From NCBI RefSeq assembly GCF_001984215.1, contig NZ_CP019420.1, positions 5,146,001 through 5,210,000 of the forward strand: a DNA stretch of 64,000 nucleotides, read 5' to 3'. The stretch is from Mycobacterium sp. MS1601 (GTDB taxonomy: Bacteria > Actinomycetota > Actinomycetes > Mycobacteriales > Mycobacteriaceae). The notes under the pieces are model-generated. The model saw only the letters and a program-made list of their open reading frames with translations. It searched no databases and was not told the DNA's origin. Positions 1-9,546 of this stretch are shown piece by piece. The position numbers and the translations under genes are program-made. The stretch's first letter is position 1; every line of letters starts with the position of its first letter.

Positions 1-535
1 ACAAGAGGGCCATTGCCAGGGCGAATCGCATGGCTTGTTCCACACCGGCGATGTTGATCAACACGAAGAGTCCGTAGAAGATCAGCCACCACACCGGCTG
101 CGGCAGTTCGAGTCCGATGGTGGACTCGGCAATGCCGCCCATGTAGCCGCCGATTCCCACGGCCACGGTGGCGGAGGCGCCCACGTAGACGATGGTCTCG
201 GCGACTCCAGTGATGAACCCACCCCATGGACCCATGGCCGAGCGTCCGAAGCTGTACGCACCGCCGGTGTGTGGCATTGCCGCAGACATCTCGGCCACAC
301 ACATGGTGAGCGTCATGTACAGGGCGAAGGCGACCAGCACGGCGACGAGCATGCCGCCGAAACCGCCTGCAGTGAGGCCGAAGTTCCAGCCAAAAAAGTT
401 CCCGGAGATCACCGTGGCTATTGCCAGGCCCCACAGAGTACCTACGCCGGCATATCGCCGGAGTTGCCGCTTCTCGAAATATCCCTGCTCAGCATGGCGG
501 TAGGTCACCCCCTGGGGGTCCTTCGCATCAGCCAT
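1..535 (-). CDS. APC-superfamily amino acid/ethanolamine permease (N-terminal part)
   Basis: This leftward gene starts at ATG 535 and runs off the left edge, so only about 178 N-terminal residues are present. The start is supported by GGGAGAA just upstream. After a polar head of about 30 residues come hydrophobic segments typical of the APC superfamily. The glycine-rich first helix (VISGNFFGWNFGL) and the following MPHTGGAYSF stretch resemble the ethanolamine-permease/amino-acid transporter branch. The likely role is import of an amine or amino acid across the inner membrane. It is the last gene of a leftward group with a class III aminotransferase and an M20 carbamoylase, suggesting a catabolic unit. 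The substrate cannot be fixed from the fragment. Confidence 0.85.
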   Translation of the reverse strand, partial: MADAKDPQGVTYRHAEQGYFEKRQLRRYAGVGTLWGLAIATVISGNFFGWNFGLTAGGFGGMLVAVLVAFALYMTLTMCVAEMSAAMPHTGGAYSFGRSAMGPWGGFITGVAETIVYVGASATVAVGIGGYMGGIAESTIGLELPQPVWWLIFYGLFVLINIAGVEQAMRFALAMALL

Positions 536-1118
536 GTCGGTTCTCCCTACTCTCAATCGTGGTCAGCCAACCCATTGACAACCAAATGACGACCTTATCC
601 TGAATGGTCGAAGTGAACTGTGTCAAGGGACACTGTGTAATTGGGAGTCAAAGCTCTGATCAAGACTCCATGCACCGCCCCGCACGGTAGGGCCGCGCCG
701 TACCCGGCAGTGGCGTGGTGCGCCCGTGTCCCGAATCGGAAGGCAGTCAGGAACTGCGCACGCTGGTGCCATAGCGCGTGATCAAGACACGAATCATGGT
801 TATTTCCAGCATGTTTCTGCGCGAGTTACTCAGAGATGAGGAGGTTACACACTGAGATCTCCGCACTGCGCAGAGCAGAGGAAGTCCTCAGCTGCGTCCG
901 CTGAGGATCATTGTTTGGTAGTCCGTGGTCGCTGGGGCCGGTGGTTCGATACAGGCAACGCCAACCATTAGTAATTGGTTGACGACGAGTGGTGGTCCCC
1001 CTGGCAATCGGTCAGCGGCAACTTGACCCGCGGCCACGACGACTTCGGGGCGAGGACCATCAGGGGGGTCATGCTGTGTGCGGTGCCACCGCACGCAGCT
1101 CCATACCCGATCGCGGTT
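536..1118. other. 583-bp gap with candidate promoter of the permease
   Basis: No convincing gene is seen here. Close to the permease start lies an inverted repeat GTGTC-AAGG-GACAC at 620-633, and its complementary strand contains TTGACA (627-622), a possible -35 element for leftward transcription. Nearer the gene, CCAACC (567-572) and ACAACC (578-583) resemble a motif in front of the aminotransferase gene. The long gap suggests the permease has its own promoter. The stretch 650-1110 shows nothing I can name. Confidence 0.35.
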
Positions 1119-2579
1119 CTAGACCAGGTTCTTGTCACCGATGAGTCCGAGAAGCTCTTCCTTGACGAATCGCCGGAGGTCCTCACGCAGGTAGCCACCA
1201 GCACTGTTGGCCGGCCGCGATGTGGAGATGGTCCTGGCGACAAACTCGAATTCGGTCAGATATCGGTCGACATCGGATTGGTCGAAAACCAACGGTGGAC
1301 GCACTTTGATGACATTGCCGAACTGCCCCGCCATGCTGGTGATCACCTTGCGGTGACGTAGTTCGTTGACAAAAGCGGAGGCCGTTTGCGGATCCGGGGT
1401 CTTGGTTTCAAGGTCGCCGACAAACTCGACACCCATGTACATCCCGGCGCCACGGACGTCGGCCTGGACCCCGCTGTCAGCGATGATGCGACGCATGCCG
1501 TGCAGAAGCTGTGTGCCCTTGTCTTGGGCATTGGCGATCAGATTTTCGTCGCGGATGACTTCGAGGACGGCTCGGGCGGCTGCAACAGGTGCATTTTCCC
1601 CGCCAAAAGTGTTGAAGTACGCCACATTGTCGCCGAAAGACTCGACCACCGGCCGTCGGCAGACGACGCCACCGATAGGCATACCGTTGCCCATCGGTTT
1701 CCCCATCGTGATGATGTCGGGGACCACGTTACTGCGCTGGTATCCCCACATCGCTGCCCCGGTGCGGCCGAACCCCGTCTGTACCTCGTCGCTGATGAAC
1801 AGACCTCCGGCTTGGTGCACAGCTTTGACAGCCGGCCCGAGTACGCCGGAGTCGGGGTAGATGCCATCCGAGGAGAAGAGGCTGTCGGCGACAAGAGCGG
1901 CAACCTTGACGCCGTGACGGCGCAGGTCGTCGATCTGGCGTTGGACTTGTGCGGTGAACCATTCGGCCAGCCCATGATCTGTACGGCGGAAGGTGTCCGG
2001 CGCGGGTACTGTACGCACCTCGGGACCGAGGATGGTGCCCACACCCGACGACGGAGACCACGACGCAACGTCGCGGGTGCAACCGTGATACGCGTACTCG
2101 GTGACGATAATGCCGGTGCCGCCAGTGGCTTGACGAGCCATGCGGGCAGCCAGATCGTTGGCCTCCGAGCCGGTGCAGGTGAACATGACGGTCTCCAAAG
2201 CTGAGTCATGCGTTGAGACCAAATTTTCGGCGTACTCGATGATGTCGCGCTGCAAGTACCGGGTATTGGTGTTGATCATGCGCAACTGACGGGCTACGGC
2301 ATCCACTACACGGGGATGGTTGTGCCCAACACTAGCGACATTGTTGTAGGCATCGAGGTATTCGTCGCCGTGGACGTCGATGATCTTGGTGCCCTGAGCC
2401 CGTGCCGGTTGGAAGGGTACCGAATACGACAGTCGGTATGCAGGGCCCATCACCCGATCCCGACGTTCGACGAGGCTACGTGTCTCTGCGTCCAGCGCTG
2501 ACTGGTCACTCGAAGACAAGGAATTGAGTGCAATGACCTCGACGGGCAACGGCGACGAGTCGAGACGGCGATCGATCAT
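1119..2579 (-). CDS. Class III PLP-dependent aminotransferase
   Basis: A 486-residue fold-type I class III aminotransferase. The family signature is clear: FISDEVQTGFGRTG with Asp264, which would contact the pyridine nitrogen, and MGKPMGNGMPIGG with the PLP lysine at about Lys294. The start ATG 2579 is chosen over a longer open frame (to 2777) because GAGAGGG precedes it and the extra N-terminus is low-complexity. The sequence resembles the AGXT2/ethanolamine-phosphate phospho-lyase branch, whose members act on beta-alanine, other omega-amines or phosphoethanolamine. With a permease downstream and an N-carbamoyl hydrolase upstream, transamination of beta-alanine or a related amine is my inference; the substrate is not proven. 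Confidence 0.85.
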   Translation of the reverse strand: MIDRRLDSSPLPVEVIALNSLSSSDQSALDAETRSLVERRDRVMGPAYRLSYSVPFQPARAQGTKIIDVHGDEYLDAYNNVASVGHNHPRVVDAVARQLRMINTNTRYLQRDIIEYAENLVSTHDSALETVMFTCTGSEANDLAARMARQATGGTGIIVTEYAYHGCTRDVASWSPSSGVGTILGPEVRTVPAPDTFRRTDHGLAEWFTAQVQRQIDDLRRHGVKVAALVADSLFSSDGIYPDSGVLGPAVKAVHQAGGLFISDEVQTGFGRTGAAMWGYQRSNVVPDIITMGKPMGNGMPIGGVVCRRPVVESFGDNVAYFNTFGGENAPVAAARAVLEVIRDENLIANAQDKGTQLLHGMRRIIADSGVQADVRGAGMYMGVEFVGDLETKTPDPQTASAFVNELRHRKVITSMAGQFGNVIKVRPPLVFDQSDVDRYLTEFEFVARTISTSRPANSAGGYLREDLRRFVKEELLGLIGDKNLV

Positions 2580-2906
2580 CAGGGGATACCCTCTCGTAGA
2601 TGTGCCGACGGCGTTGCTCGGCCGGCGGCTCCTGGACGCGGACGCCGGACCTCCGGACAAACTTCGAACTATCGGGTGGAAGTGGTCCAAACCGGGCAAC
2701 CAAATACTATCAAATGGTTGTTTTCGGTTGTAGCGACCGTATCGAGTCCAAAATTCACTGTCAAGCACGGTTTCCACGCCGAAACGTGCCGGAAGCGCTC
2801 AGGCAGGCATCCAGCCAATCGGTCGTGCAACCTGTTGAGGGTGCGCCGGTACCCGCGTGGTCGGCTTTCCCTTTCGGCGGGTTCCTGGCCTTGACTTGAG
2901 GTCGGT
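2580..2906. promoter_or_regulatory. 327-bp gap with inverted repeat upstream of the aminotransferase
   Basis: The region separates two leftward genes and holds an inverted repeat CAACCA-N12-TGGTTG at 2697-2720, followed by a second GGTTG at 2726-2730. A related arrangement of CAACC words lies before the permease (567-584). This looks like the operator of a regulator serving both transcription units. No small gene with a credible ribosome-binding site was found. Confidence 0.35.
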
Positions 2907-4199
2907 TCAGGCGCGCGGGCTCTCGGCCATCCGCGCCACCACTTCGGTGAGCACGTCCACCCCGGCCGTCAGGTCGGCATCGTGGGTGTACTCGGCTTCC
3001 GCATGCGACACCCCGTCCACACTGGGGATGAAGAGCATGACCGTGGGCACCAGGTCCTTCATGTTGGTCGAGTCGTGTCCGGCACGGGTCAGCACTTGCA
3101 TGTGGCTCAGGCCCAGGTCGTCGATGGCGGCTTCGGCCAGTGCCACGCCCTCGGGCTGATAGGTGTGCCCCTTCCAGGTGTGGGCGAAGCGCCGTTCGAT
3201 GCGCACGTCGGCAGCCACCTCGATTTCGGCGCAGGCCCGCCGCAGCTGTTCGTCGGCGGCCGCCAACAACGCATCGTCGGGCGATCTCAGGTCCAGGTGC
3301 ATGTGCACCTCGCGGGCCACCACCACCGGTGAGTTCGGGTATACCGTCAGCTGACCGCACGAGGTGTGCAAGTGTTCGCCGTGCTGGTCGGCGATGTCCC
3401 GCAGCGCCACGATGATCTTGGCAGCGCCCAGGAGTGCGTCTTGGCGGTCGGCGATAGCCGTTGCGCCAGTGTGCGCTTGTGCCCCGACCACGGCGATCTC
3501 GTATTTGTTGGCCGCCCAGGTGGCCGGCACGACACCGAGTCGAATGCCCGCCTTGTCGAGTTCTCGGCCCTGTTCGATGTGGATCTCGGCATAGCCGCAC
3601 ACGCTCAGTCCGCCAGGAGAGTGATGGGAACCGGCCTCGAAAACATCGGTCTGGCCCCGCATTCCGAGGGCGTCCAAGGCTTCCCGGACAGTGACCCCGG
3701 CGGTGTCGGCGGTAGACAGCGCCGCGGCGAGATCGATCTTGCCGGTGAACACCCCGCTGCCCTGCATCGACGGTTTGAACCGAGAGCCTTCCTCGTTGAA
3801 CCAGTTCACCACTGCGAGGTTCACCCACGCGCCGTCGGGCTGCTCGGTGTAGTGGCGTTGCAACCGGTCCACAGCATGCGCGGCGGCCAGCACACCATAG
3901 GCGCCGTCGAAGCGGCCACCCCGTGGCTGACTGTCCAGATGTGAGCCCACCAAGACGTAAGGGGCACCAGGCGCGAGCTCGCACAGACCGAACTGGTTGC
4001 CTATCCGGTCGTAGGCGACTCGAAAACCCCTGGAAGACAACCACTGCGCCAGCCACTGTCGGGTCTGTCCGTCGCCGGCGGTGCCGGCTTGGCGTTCGAC
4101 CCCGCCGGCCGGGGTGGCGCCGAATCCCGACATGGTGGTGAAATCTTCGAGGAACCAATTGTCGGCCAAGCGATTCGGTGGGATTCGTACCGTGGTCAT
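2907..4199 (-). CDS. M20-family N-carbamoyl amino acid hydrolase / amidase
   Basis: A 430-residue zinc hydrolase of the hydantoinase/carbamoylase group (AllC, beta-ureidopropionase, L-carbamoylase). Metal-binding features are visible: GSHLDSQPRGGRFDG with His87 and Asp98, FNEEGSRF with Glu136/Glu137, and later AEIHIEQG and AGHDSTNM. Length matches the family. ATG 4199 follows GGAGCACC. Such enzymes remove the carbamoyl group from N-carbamoyl amino acids, releasing ammonia and carbon dioxide. Together with the aminotransferase and permease downstream, a reductive pyrimidine or hydantoin breakdown pathway (N-carbamoyl-beta-alanine to beta-alanine to malonate semialdehyde) is a reasonable guess. 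Allantoate hydrolysis is an alternative. Confidence 0.85.
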   Translation of the reverse strand: MTTVRIPPNRLADNWFLEDFTTMSGFGATPAGGVERQAGTAGDGQTRQWLAQWLSSRGFRVAYDRIGNQFGLCELAPGAPYVLVGSHLDSQPRGGRFDGAYGVLAAAHAVDRLQRHYTEQPDGAWVNLAVVNWFNEEGSRFKPSMQGSGVFTGKIDLAAALSTADTAGVTVREALDALGMRGQTDVFEAGSHHSPGGLSVCGYAEIHIEQGRELDKAGIRLGVVPATWAANKYEIAVVGAQAHTGATAIADRQDALLGAAKIIVALRDIADQHGEHLHTSCGQLTVYPNSPVVVAREVHMHLDLRSPDDALLAAADEQLRRACAEIEVAADVRIERRFAHTWKGHTYQPEGVALAEAAIDDLGLSHMQVLTRAGHDSTNMKDLVPTVMLFIPSVDGVSHAEAEYTHDADLTAGVDVLTEVVARMAESPRA

Positions 4200-4251
4200 G
4201 GTGCTCCGATTCGACTTCGTATGGTGGTCATAGGCGTGCTGACAACTGGGG

Positions 4252-4458
4252 CTACAGTGTCGGTGTCACGCGGTCGCCGTAGGCTGCCAGTGTCGCATCG
4301 ATGCTGTCGTGCTGCAGATAGGCGGCGAACTGGTCGACTTCGAGATCGCGGAGTTCCTGCAGCCGGGTCACGTGCTCATCGGGTGCGCCCAGCAGGCAGA
4401 AGCGGTCGATGATCTCGTCGGGGACGAAGTCGGCGTGGGTGTACCCGGCTTTGCGCAA
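4252..4458 (-). pseudogene. C-terminal fragment of an LLM-class F420-dependent oxidoreductase
   Basis: The 68 residues resemble only the C-terminus of the mycobacterial luciferase-like F420-dependent oxidoreductases (DEIIDRFCLLGAPDEHV, then VDQFAAYLQHD). Family members are about 330 residues long, so roughly four fifths of the gene is missing. No matching N-terminal part was found upstream in any frame. It is most likely a deletion remnant. The ATG at 4458 is only the first in-frame one and has no biological support. Confidence 0.6.
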
Positions 4459-4674
4459 GATATCCCGTATCGAATCGGTGACGGGGCCGATTCTGAGCGA
4501 CCCCGAGCGCAGACTGACTGTCTTCGTCGCGCTGGCCGCGTTCTCGCTCGACAGTCAAACTGACAGCTGGCAAATCGCCTCGGATTGGAGAACTGGTGGC
4601 AGTCCCTGTGTTCGACTTACTGGCAACAGGTTCAGTCGGATTCCGATCCCACCGACGGTGTAGAGGAGTCACGT

Positions 4675-4995
4675 GTGAGTACACAGTCCGGCGGTGAGTC
4701 ACCGGGAATCGGCGGTCTCAACTCCTATCAGGAGATCGCCAATCTGGAACATCGGTTCATCGAGTTGCTGGATCAGCGAGATACCGTCGCTATGGCGGCC
4801 CTGTTCCGGCACGGCACCTTCGAGTTGAACCATGCCCCCTCGGTCGTCTCGGCGTGGGGCGTCCGCGCTGGACAACCGGGACACTTCCGCGGACTGGGGC
4901 GACACTTCGCCGAGTTGGCGCGCAGTGACGGGAAGTGGCTTTTCAAGCGCCTCACGATCCACGCAGACGTCGACTACCCGTATCCGGCGAACTGA
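4675..4995 (+). pseudogene. Degenerate SnoaL-like (NTF2-fold) protein
   Basis: An open frame of 106 residues from GTG 4675, which has a good GAGGAG seven bases upstream. The first half (SYQEIANLEHRFIELLDQRD, then MAALFRHGTFEL) matches the start of SnoaL/NTF2-like proteins, and the end (RSDGKWLFKRLTIHADVDY) matches their last strands. Normal members have about 130-150 residues, so the central strands appear deleted and the joint is divergent. Next to the LLM remnant, this points to local gene decay. A short functional protein cannot be excluded. Confidence 0.5.
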
Positions 4996-5222
4996 CGTCG
5001 AATGCGCCAGTTCGTGCGCACGCATGTCGCCGGGCATTCTCTCGATTACGTCATTGTCACGTCATATTTGGTAGCCGGTCCCGCTGGTGATGGTCGCCGG
5101 GGCGCAGGGCTCGCGGGTTCAATCACACTTCCTTTGCGCCTCGTGCTCGCGACCTTTCTTCTACTCTATGAATTCATCGACGCGCTGGCCGGTGGCGCGC
5201 GTGCTGGCATCGAGGAGCCGAA

Positions 5223-7580
5223 TTGAGGAAATCGGGGATCTCGGCGGCGGTGGCGCTGGTGGTGTTCTCGGCGTGGCTTCTTGCCGGCTGGGGTGGGCCA
5301 ACTGCAGTACAGGCGGTCAGCAACCTTGGTTCGCTCTTGTTCGGCACGGTTGCCTTGTGCTGCACCGTGCTGGCAGCGAGGTCGAGCATGGGGCGTCAAC
5401 GCCGTGGCTGGACGGCCTTGGCGGTGGGTTTGGCGTGTTGGGTGATCGGCGATGCGATCTGGACCTTTCATGAGTTGGTTCTGCACGTGGCGGTGCCGTT
5501 TCCGGGACCGGCGGACGCCGGATATCTTGCCTTTCCGATCGCCGCGTGCGTCGCCTTGGTCTCATTCCCGGTCGGGTACACGGGCCAGTCGCGGGCGCGC
5601 ATCTTCCTGGACGGTGTTCTGGTCGCGGGTTCGCTTTTTGTGCTGTCCTGGGCCTTGGGCTTGGGAACGGTGTTCCGAGCCAGCGCCGAGTCTGTATGGA
5701 CGTTCGTCGTCTCGTTGGCTTATCCGCTGTCAGATCTGGCGCTGTTGACCACGGCGACATTGGTGCTGGCTCGTGCACAGGCTGCGCAACGGACCGCTAT
5801 GCTCTTGTTGACCGCCGGCCTGGCCTCAATGGCCGTGTCCGACAGTGCCTTTGTGTACTTGATCGCCGATAGCGACTACGCCTCCGGTAATCCCATCGAC
5901 ATCGGCTATGCCGCCGGCTTGGTGCTGATGGCACTGGCGGCACTCTCGGCATGGCGCGCACCAACTCTTTTGCACAGCCCGGCGGCGGCGCCGTCGTCGA
6001 CGGCGCTGTGGCTTCCCTATCTCTTGCTGCCGTTGGCCATTGGTGTCGGTTTGGGCGCCAGTGTCGATGGACCGAACGACGTGCCCGCCTTTGTTGCCGT
6101 CGCGGTCTTGATAGCCGCGGTGTTGATCCGACAGTTCTTGGTGCTGAGCGAAAATCGCCGTCTGCTGGCGATCATGGCCCAACAGGCCCTCCATGACCCG
6201 CTGACCGGGTTGGCGAACCGCGTCTTGCTGCACCGCCGTCTGCACGAGGCCATAGCGCAACAACGCATTGATGGCAGCCGTGTCGCGGTGCTGTGCTTGG
6301 ACCTGGACGACTTCAAACTCGTCAATGATTCTCTCGGCCACGCCGCTGGAGATGCAGTGCTGGTCGCGGTCGCCCAGCGCATCGTGGCGTGTGTACGCGC
6401 CACCGACACCGTGGCACGCCTGGGAGGTGACGAGTTCGCGGTGCTGCTCCAAGACGGTCCGGAGCCACCTGTCGCCGTTGCCCGACGGATTCGACGGGCA
6501 TTCGAAGCCCCCTTCTATCTGGAACGGCAGCCCTGGACGCTGCTCCCGAGCATTGGCGTGGGCGTCAGCGACTCAGCGGGCGCAAGTCCTGATGCCATCG
6601 CAGACACCGTGTTACGTCATGCGGATGTTGCAATGTATGCGGCGAAACGCGGGCAGGTCGGTGGAGTGCAGACGTACTCCGCTGACATGGGTTTCATTGA
6701 GCCCGACGAGGGCGACTTCACCCGGCTGCGCAGTAGCCACGCCGCCTCCTCCGCATCGGGTTTGTCCGTCGATCTCTCTCGCGCACTCGAGCACGGTGAC
6801 TTGACCGTCGTCTACCAACCAAAGTTCAGTTGCGCGAACGGAGTGATGGTCGGCGTCGAGGCGTTGGTGCGATGGTCACATCCGAGCCTGGGGCCACTGC
6901 GGCCGGAACGACCGGTGGCTCGCACCAACGGGCTGATGGACGCGCTGACTGACTTTGTGGTGACACGCGCAGCCGAAGACGCCGCCTCCTGGCGCGATCA
7001 GGGGCACCGAGTTCAGTTCGCGGTCAACGTATTCGCACCGACATTGACCGATAGCAGCTTCACGCAGCGGGTGCTGGCGATTCTGCACGCCCACGACATT
7101 CCGTTCAGCTGGCTCACAGTCGAGACCTCCGACGAGTTCTTGGCTGAAAACCACTCCAGGACCGTTCGGGTGATACACGATCTGCGAGCACACCACGTGC
7201 GCGTCGCCCTCGACAGCTTCGGTAGCGGACATGCCGCTCTGACCAAGCTGATGCACACCGAGGTTGACGAACTCAAACTCGACCGCGCGTTGATCGCCGG
7301 GATCGCCCATCAGCGCGCGCCCCGGGTGGTGGTGAAATCGATGGTGGAGATGGCGCATGCGCTTGACTTGGTGTGCGTCGGAAAGGGGGTGGAAGACGGT
7401 GATACGGCCCGGCTACTGAGCCATCTCGGCTGTGATGTGATGCAAGGGAACTATTGCAGCCCACCGATTCGCGCCTCGAAGGTCCTTGATGCCGCGCAGG
7501 CGCCGACGGGTGGCTGGGTCGGCGCCCGGTCGGAGTCGGCCCAGCCGCATCGGCCGCCTCGTGGGACACCGCCCCCCTAG
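5223..7580 (+). CDS. Membrane GGDEF-EAL protein (diguanylate cyclase with degenerate EAL domain)
   Basis: A 785-residue inner-membrane signalling protein. The TTG start at 5223 is preceded by GAGGAG. About nine hydrophobic segments occupy residues 1-300. A GGDEF domain follows with an intact GGDEF motif at residues 401-405, predicting cyclic di-GMP synthesis from two GTP. The C-terminal EAL-type domain (about 528-770) keeps VEALVRW, but the usual DDFG metal site reads LDSFGSG and the AEGVE motif reads GKGVE, so phosphodiesterase activity is doubtful and a sensory or binding role is likelier. The neighbours are another EAL gene (convergent, 2 bp away) and a second GGDEF gene, forming a c-di-GMP cluster. 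Confidence 0.9.
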   Translation: MRKSGISAAVALVVFSAWLLAGWGGPTAVQAVSNLGSLLFGTVALCCTVLAARSSMGRQRRGWTALAVGLACWVIGDAIWTFHELVLHVAVPFPGPADAGYLAFPIAACVALVSFPVGYTGQSRARIFLDGVLVAGSLFVLSWALGLGTVFRASAESVWTFVVSLAYPLSDLALLTTATLVLARAQAAQRTAMLLLTAGLASMAVSDSAFVYLIADSDYASGNPIDIGYAAGLVLMALAALSAWRAPTLLHSPAAAPSSTALWLPYLLLPLAIGVGLGASVDGPNDVPAFVAVAVLIAAVLIRQFLVLSENRRLLAIMAQQALHDPLTGLANRVLLHRRLHEAIAQQRIDGSRVAVLCLDLDDFKLVNDSLGHAAGDAVLVAVAQRIVACVRATDTVARLGGDEFAVLLQDGPEPPVAVARRIRRAFEAPFYLERQPWTLLPSIGVGVSDSAGASPDAIADTVLRHADVAMYAAKRGQVGGVQTYSADMGFIEPDEGDFTRLRSSHAASSASGLSVDLSRALEHGDLTVVYQPKFSCANGVMVGVEALVRWSHPSLGPLRPERPVARTNGLMDALTDFVVTRAAEDAASWRDQGHRVQFAVNVFAPTLTDSSFTQRVLAILHAHDIPFSWLTVETSDEFLAENHSRTVRVIHDLRAHHVRVALDSFGSGHAALTKLMHTEVDELKLDRALIAGIAHQRAPRVVVKSMVEMAHALDLVCVGKGVEDGDTARLLSHLGCDVMQGNYCSPPIRASKVLDAAQAPTGGWVGARSESAQPHRPPRGTPPP

Positions 7581-7582
7581 GG

Positions 7583-8871
7583 CTATTGCTGCGAGGCGGG
7601 GTCTACGGAAATGCGACCAAGAAGCTTGCGCGCGGCCAAGGCGACCAAGCTGCGATCGAATGTCAACGTCATCTGAAATTGTCGACGCTCTTCCGGGGTG
7701 CCGGTTGTGCCCTGATCGTATTCGCGCGCGACAAGTACGGCGGCGATATCGGGACCCAGCGTCAGAATCGTCCACTCGCGGCAGAGCGGGTCGCCGGGTT
7801 CGACATGTACTCCCCGCACGCCGGGAGCGGGTTCGGGGCGAGCCCGGTGCCGAACACGGCGACAAGTGGGCTGCGTTGGCCGAGTTCGCGATACATCTGT
7901 TCGGTGACTCCGAAGAAGTAGCCCGCATGCTGCACAGTGGTCAGCACAATCGGAGGAGTGTCAGCAGCTGTGGCGAGTCGTTCCAGGTGTCGGGAGAAAG
8001 CCACCAAAGTGGGTTTTCGCACAGTCCGGACGGGCAGTTTGTCGGCGATGAGCTCGAAGATCGAGCCGCCGCGTGGAAGCGACGAGGTGGTAGGGATGGG
8101 TGGGCAAGACCAGGTTTGCGGCTCGGTGGCCAGTTCGCCGGGTCGGCCGAACCAGTAACCCTGACCCAGGGTGGCCCCGTAGGCCAACGACTGCTCGAAA
8201 TGCTCCTCTGTCTCGATCCCTTCGGCCACGATGACGGTTCCGGCGCGTTCGTGGTGGGCCAGAATCGCGGTCAAGGCCCTGGCTTGCACTCGATCCGGTT
8301 GACGTTGAATAAGTCTCAAGTCCAACTTGATGATCTCAGGTGAGATGACGTCCAGGAGTGCAAGCGACTCCGGCTCTGCCCCAACATCATCGAGAGCTAT
8401 GAGAAACCCGTCGGCGCGCAGAGCATTCACTTTGCGCAGTAACGTGTGCGGTTTGGCCAGTAGTCTACGTTCGGTCAATTCGAAGACAATCGTGAATTTC
8501 GACGCTGCCCGCCCCAACGCACCCGTCGTCCCTGAGCCGGGAACGTGCGCTGCGGTCGGCTCCGAATTGATGAACAACATCATTCCCGGGCTCGAGTTAC
8601 CCTTCAGCGCACCCGAGGCCGCACCCTGGACGCAGAGGCGATCCAGGTCCTCGAGAACACCCATCTGTTCGGCTCGCTCGAACACGCGGGCTGGCGACAT
8701 TCCGGACAGCAACGGCCATCGAGCCAATGCCTCGTAACCGATGACTGTTTGGTTCGGCAATGTGACGATCGGTTGGAAAGCCGGCAAGAGGCCGCTGCCC
8801 ATGGCCGCAGCGTCGAGGTCCTCAGGCACTGGCAACCACGCTGTACCCGGCGCATCGGTGGCTATCGACAT
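7583..8871 (-). pseudogene. EAL-DICT domain protein, interrupted by a one-base frameshift
   Basis: Leftward gene from ATG 8871. The EAL phosphodiesterase domain looks complete: VIGYEALARW, FINSEP, FELTER, ALDDVGAE, IIKLDLRLI and VAEGIETEEH are all present, so it could hydrolyse c-di-GMP. It is followed by a DICT-type sensory domain. The reading frame changes at a run of four C on the coding strand (7835-7838). Adding one C joins GTGLAP to EPAPGVRGVHVEP and continues the DICT domain to a stop at 7583. The uncorrected frame instead ends at 7762 with a meaningless tail. The whole repaired protein would be about 430 residues. A true mutation and a homopolymer consensus error are both possible. 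Confidence 0.75.
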
Positions 8872-9049
8872 GAAACACCGTTTCGAGCAGCATCGGCGGC
8901 GCCCTTCGACTCGACTCAATTGACGTATGTTCTTCGATTAAACAGGGTGGTGGAGAACCCGTCGGTACTCCGTCCGCTGTCCAACTGGGTGGATTGCGAC
9001 CGCTGTGTCGCGGGTATACCGCCGTCAACATCAGAAGGGAACCAGCCAC

Positions 9050-9286
9050 ATGAGCGAACGCGACAGCGGGCCTGAGTCAGGAATCAAGGGCATCGTGGAG
9101 GACGTCAAGGGAAAAGCGAAGGAAGTGGCCGGCATCGTCACCGACCAGGACGATCTCCGGGAAGAAGGTCGCGCCCAGCAAGACAAGGCCGAGGCGCAAC
9201 GCGACGTCGCGAAGAAAGAAGCCGAGGCTGAAGCCGCGCGGGCTGCGGCTGGGGCGGCAGAGGCGCGTCAGAAGGCTGCCGAATAG
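9050..9286 (+). CDS. CsbD-family general stress protein
   Basis: A 78-residue, very hydrophilic, Ala/Glu/Lys-rich protein beginning MSERDSGPESGIKG and continuing with VEDVKGKAKEVAG, the typical CsbD core. ATG 9050 follows AGAAGGGA. CsbD proteins are small cytoplasmic proteins induced by general stress; their biochemical role is unknown. It is divergent from the EAL gene. GGGTAT at 9013-9018 could be a SigF-type -10 element, but no clear -35 partner is seen. Confidence 0.85.
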   Translation: MSERDSGPESGIKGIVEDVKGKAKEVAGIVTDQDDLREEGRAQQDKAEAQRDVAKKEAEAEAARAAAGAAEARQKAAE

Positions 9287-9546
9287 GGTCGGGAATGGTC
9301 GGCCCCGTCGGGCCGCTGACTCGCCGGACTGGGCAGTTGGTCCAGCTGTGAGTCGTCTGCTCGGCGCAGCATCGTCTGCCAACACACGGGTAGTCTGTGC
9401 CGCCGCATCACCCGTGTGCCGGATGTTTTGTCAATCAACCCATTTGGCGCCAGTTTCTCATTAGCCTTCGAGGCCTCGTCGCGTTCTCGAGACCATCAGC
9501 GGCGTGGGAGTGCGAGGGCAGACCACTTGGTCAGTGTGGACGGTGA

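Noticed and set aside
2761..4158. 465-codon minus-strand frame overlapping the M20 hydrolase
   Set aside because: Arg-rich shadow in another frame of the hydrolase gene, no ribosome-binding site, no recognisable domain.
9000..9049. SigF promoter upstream of csbD
   Set aside because: A GGGTAT element exists, but no GTTT-like -35 at the right spacing.
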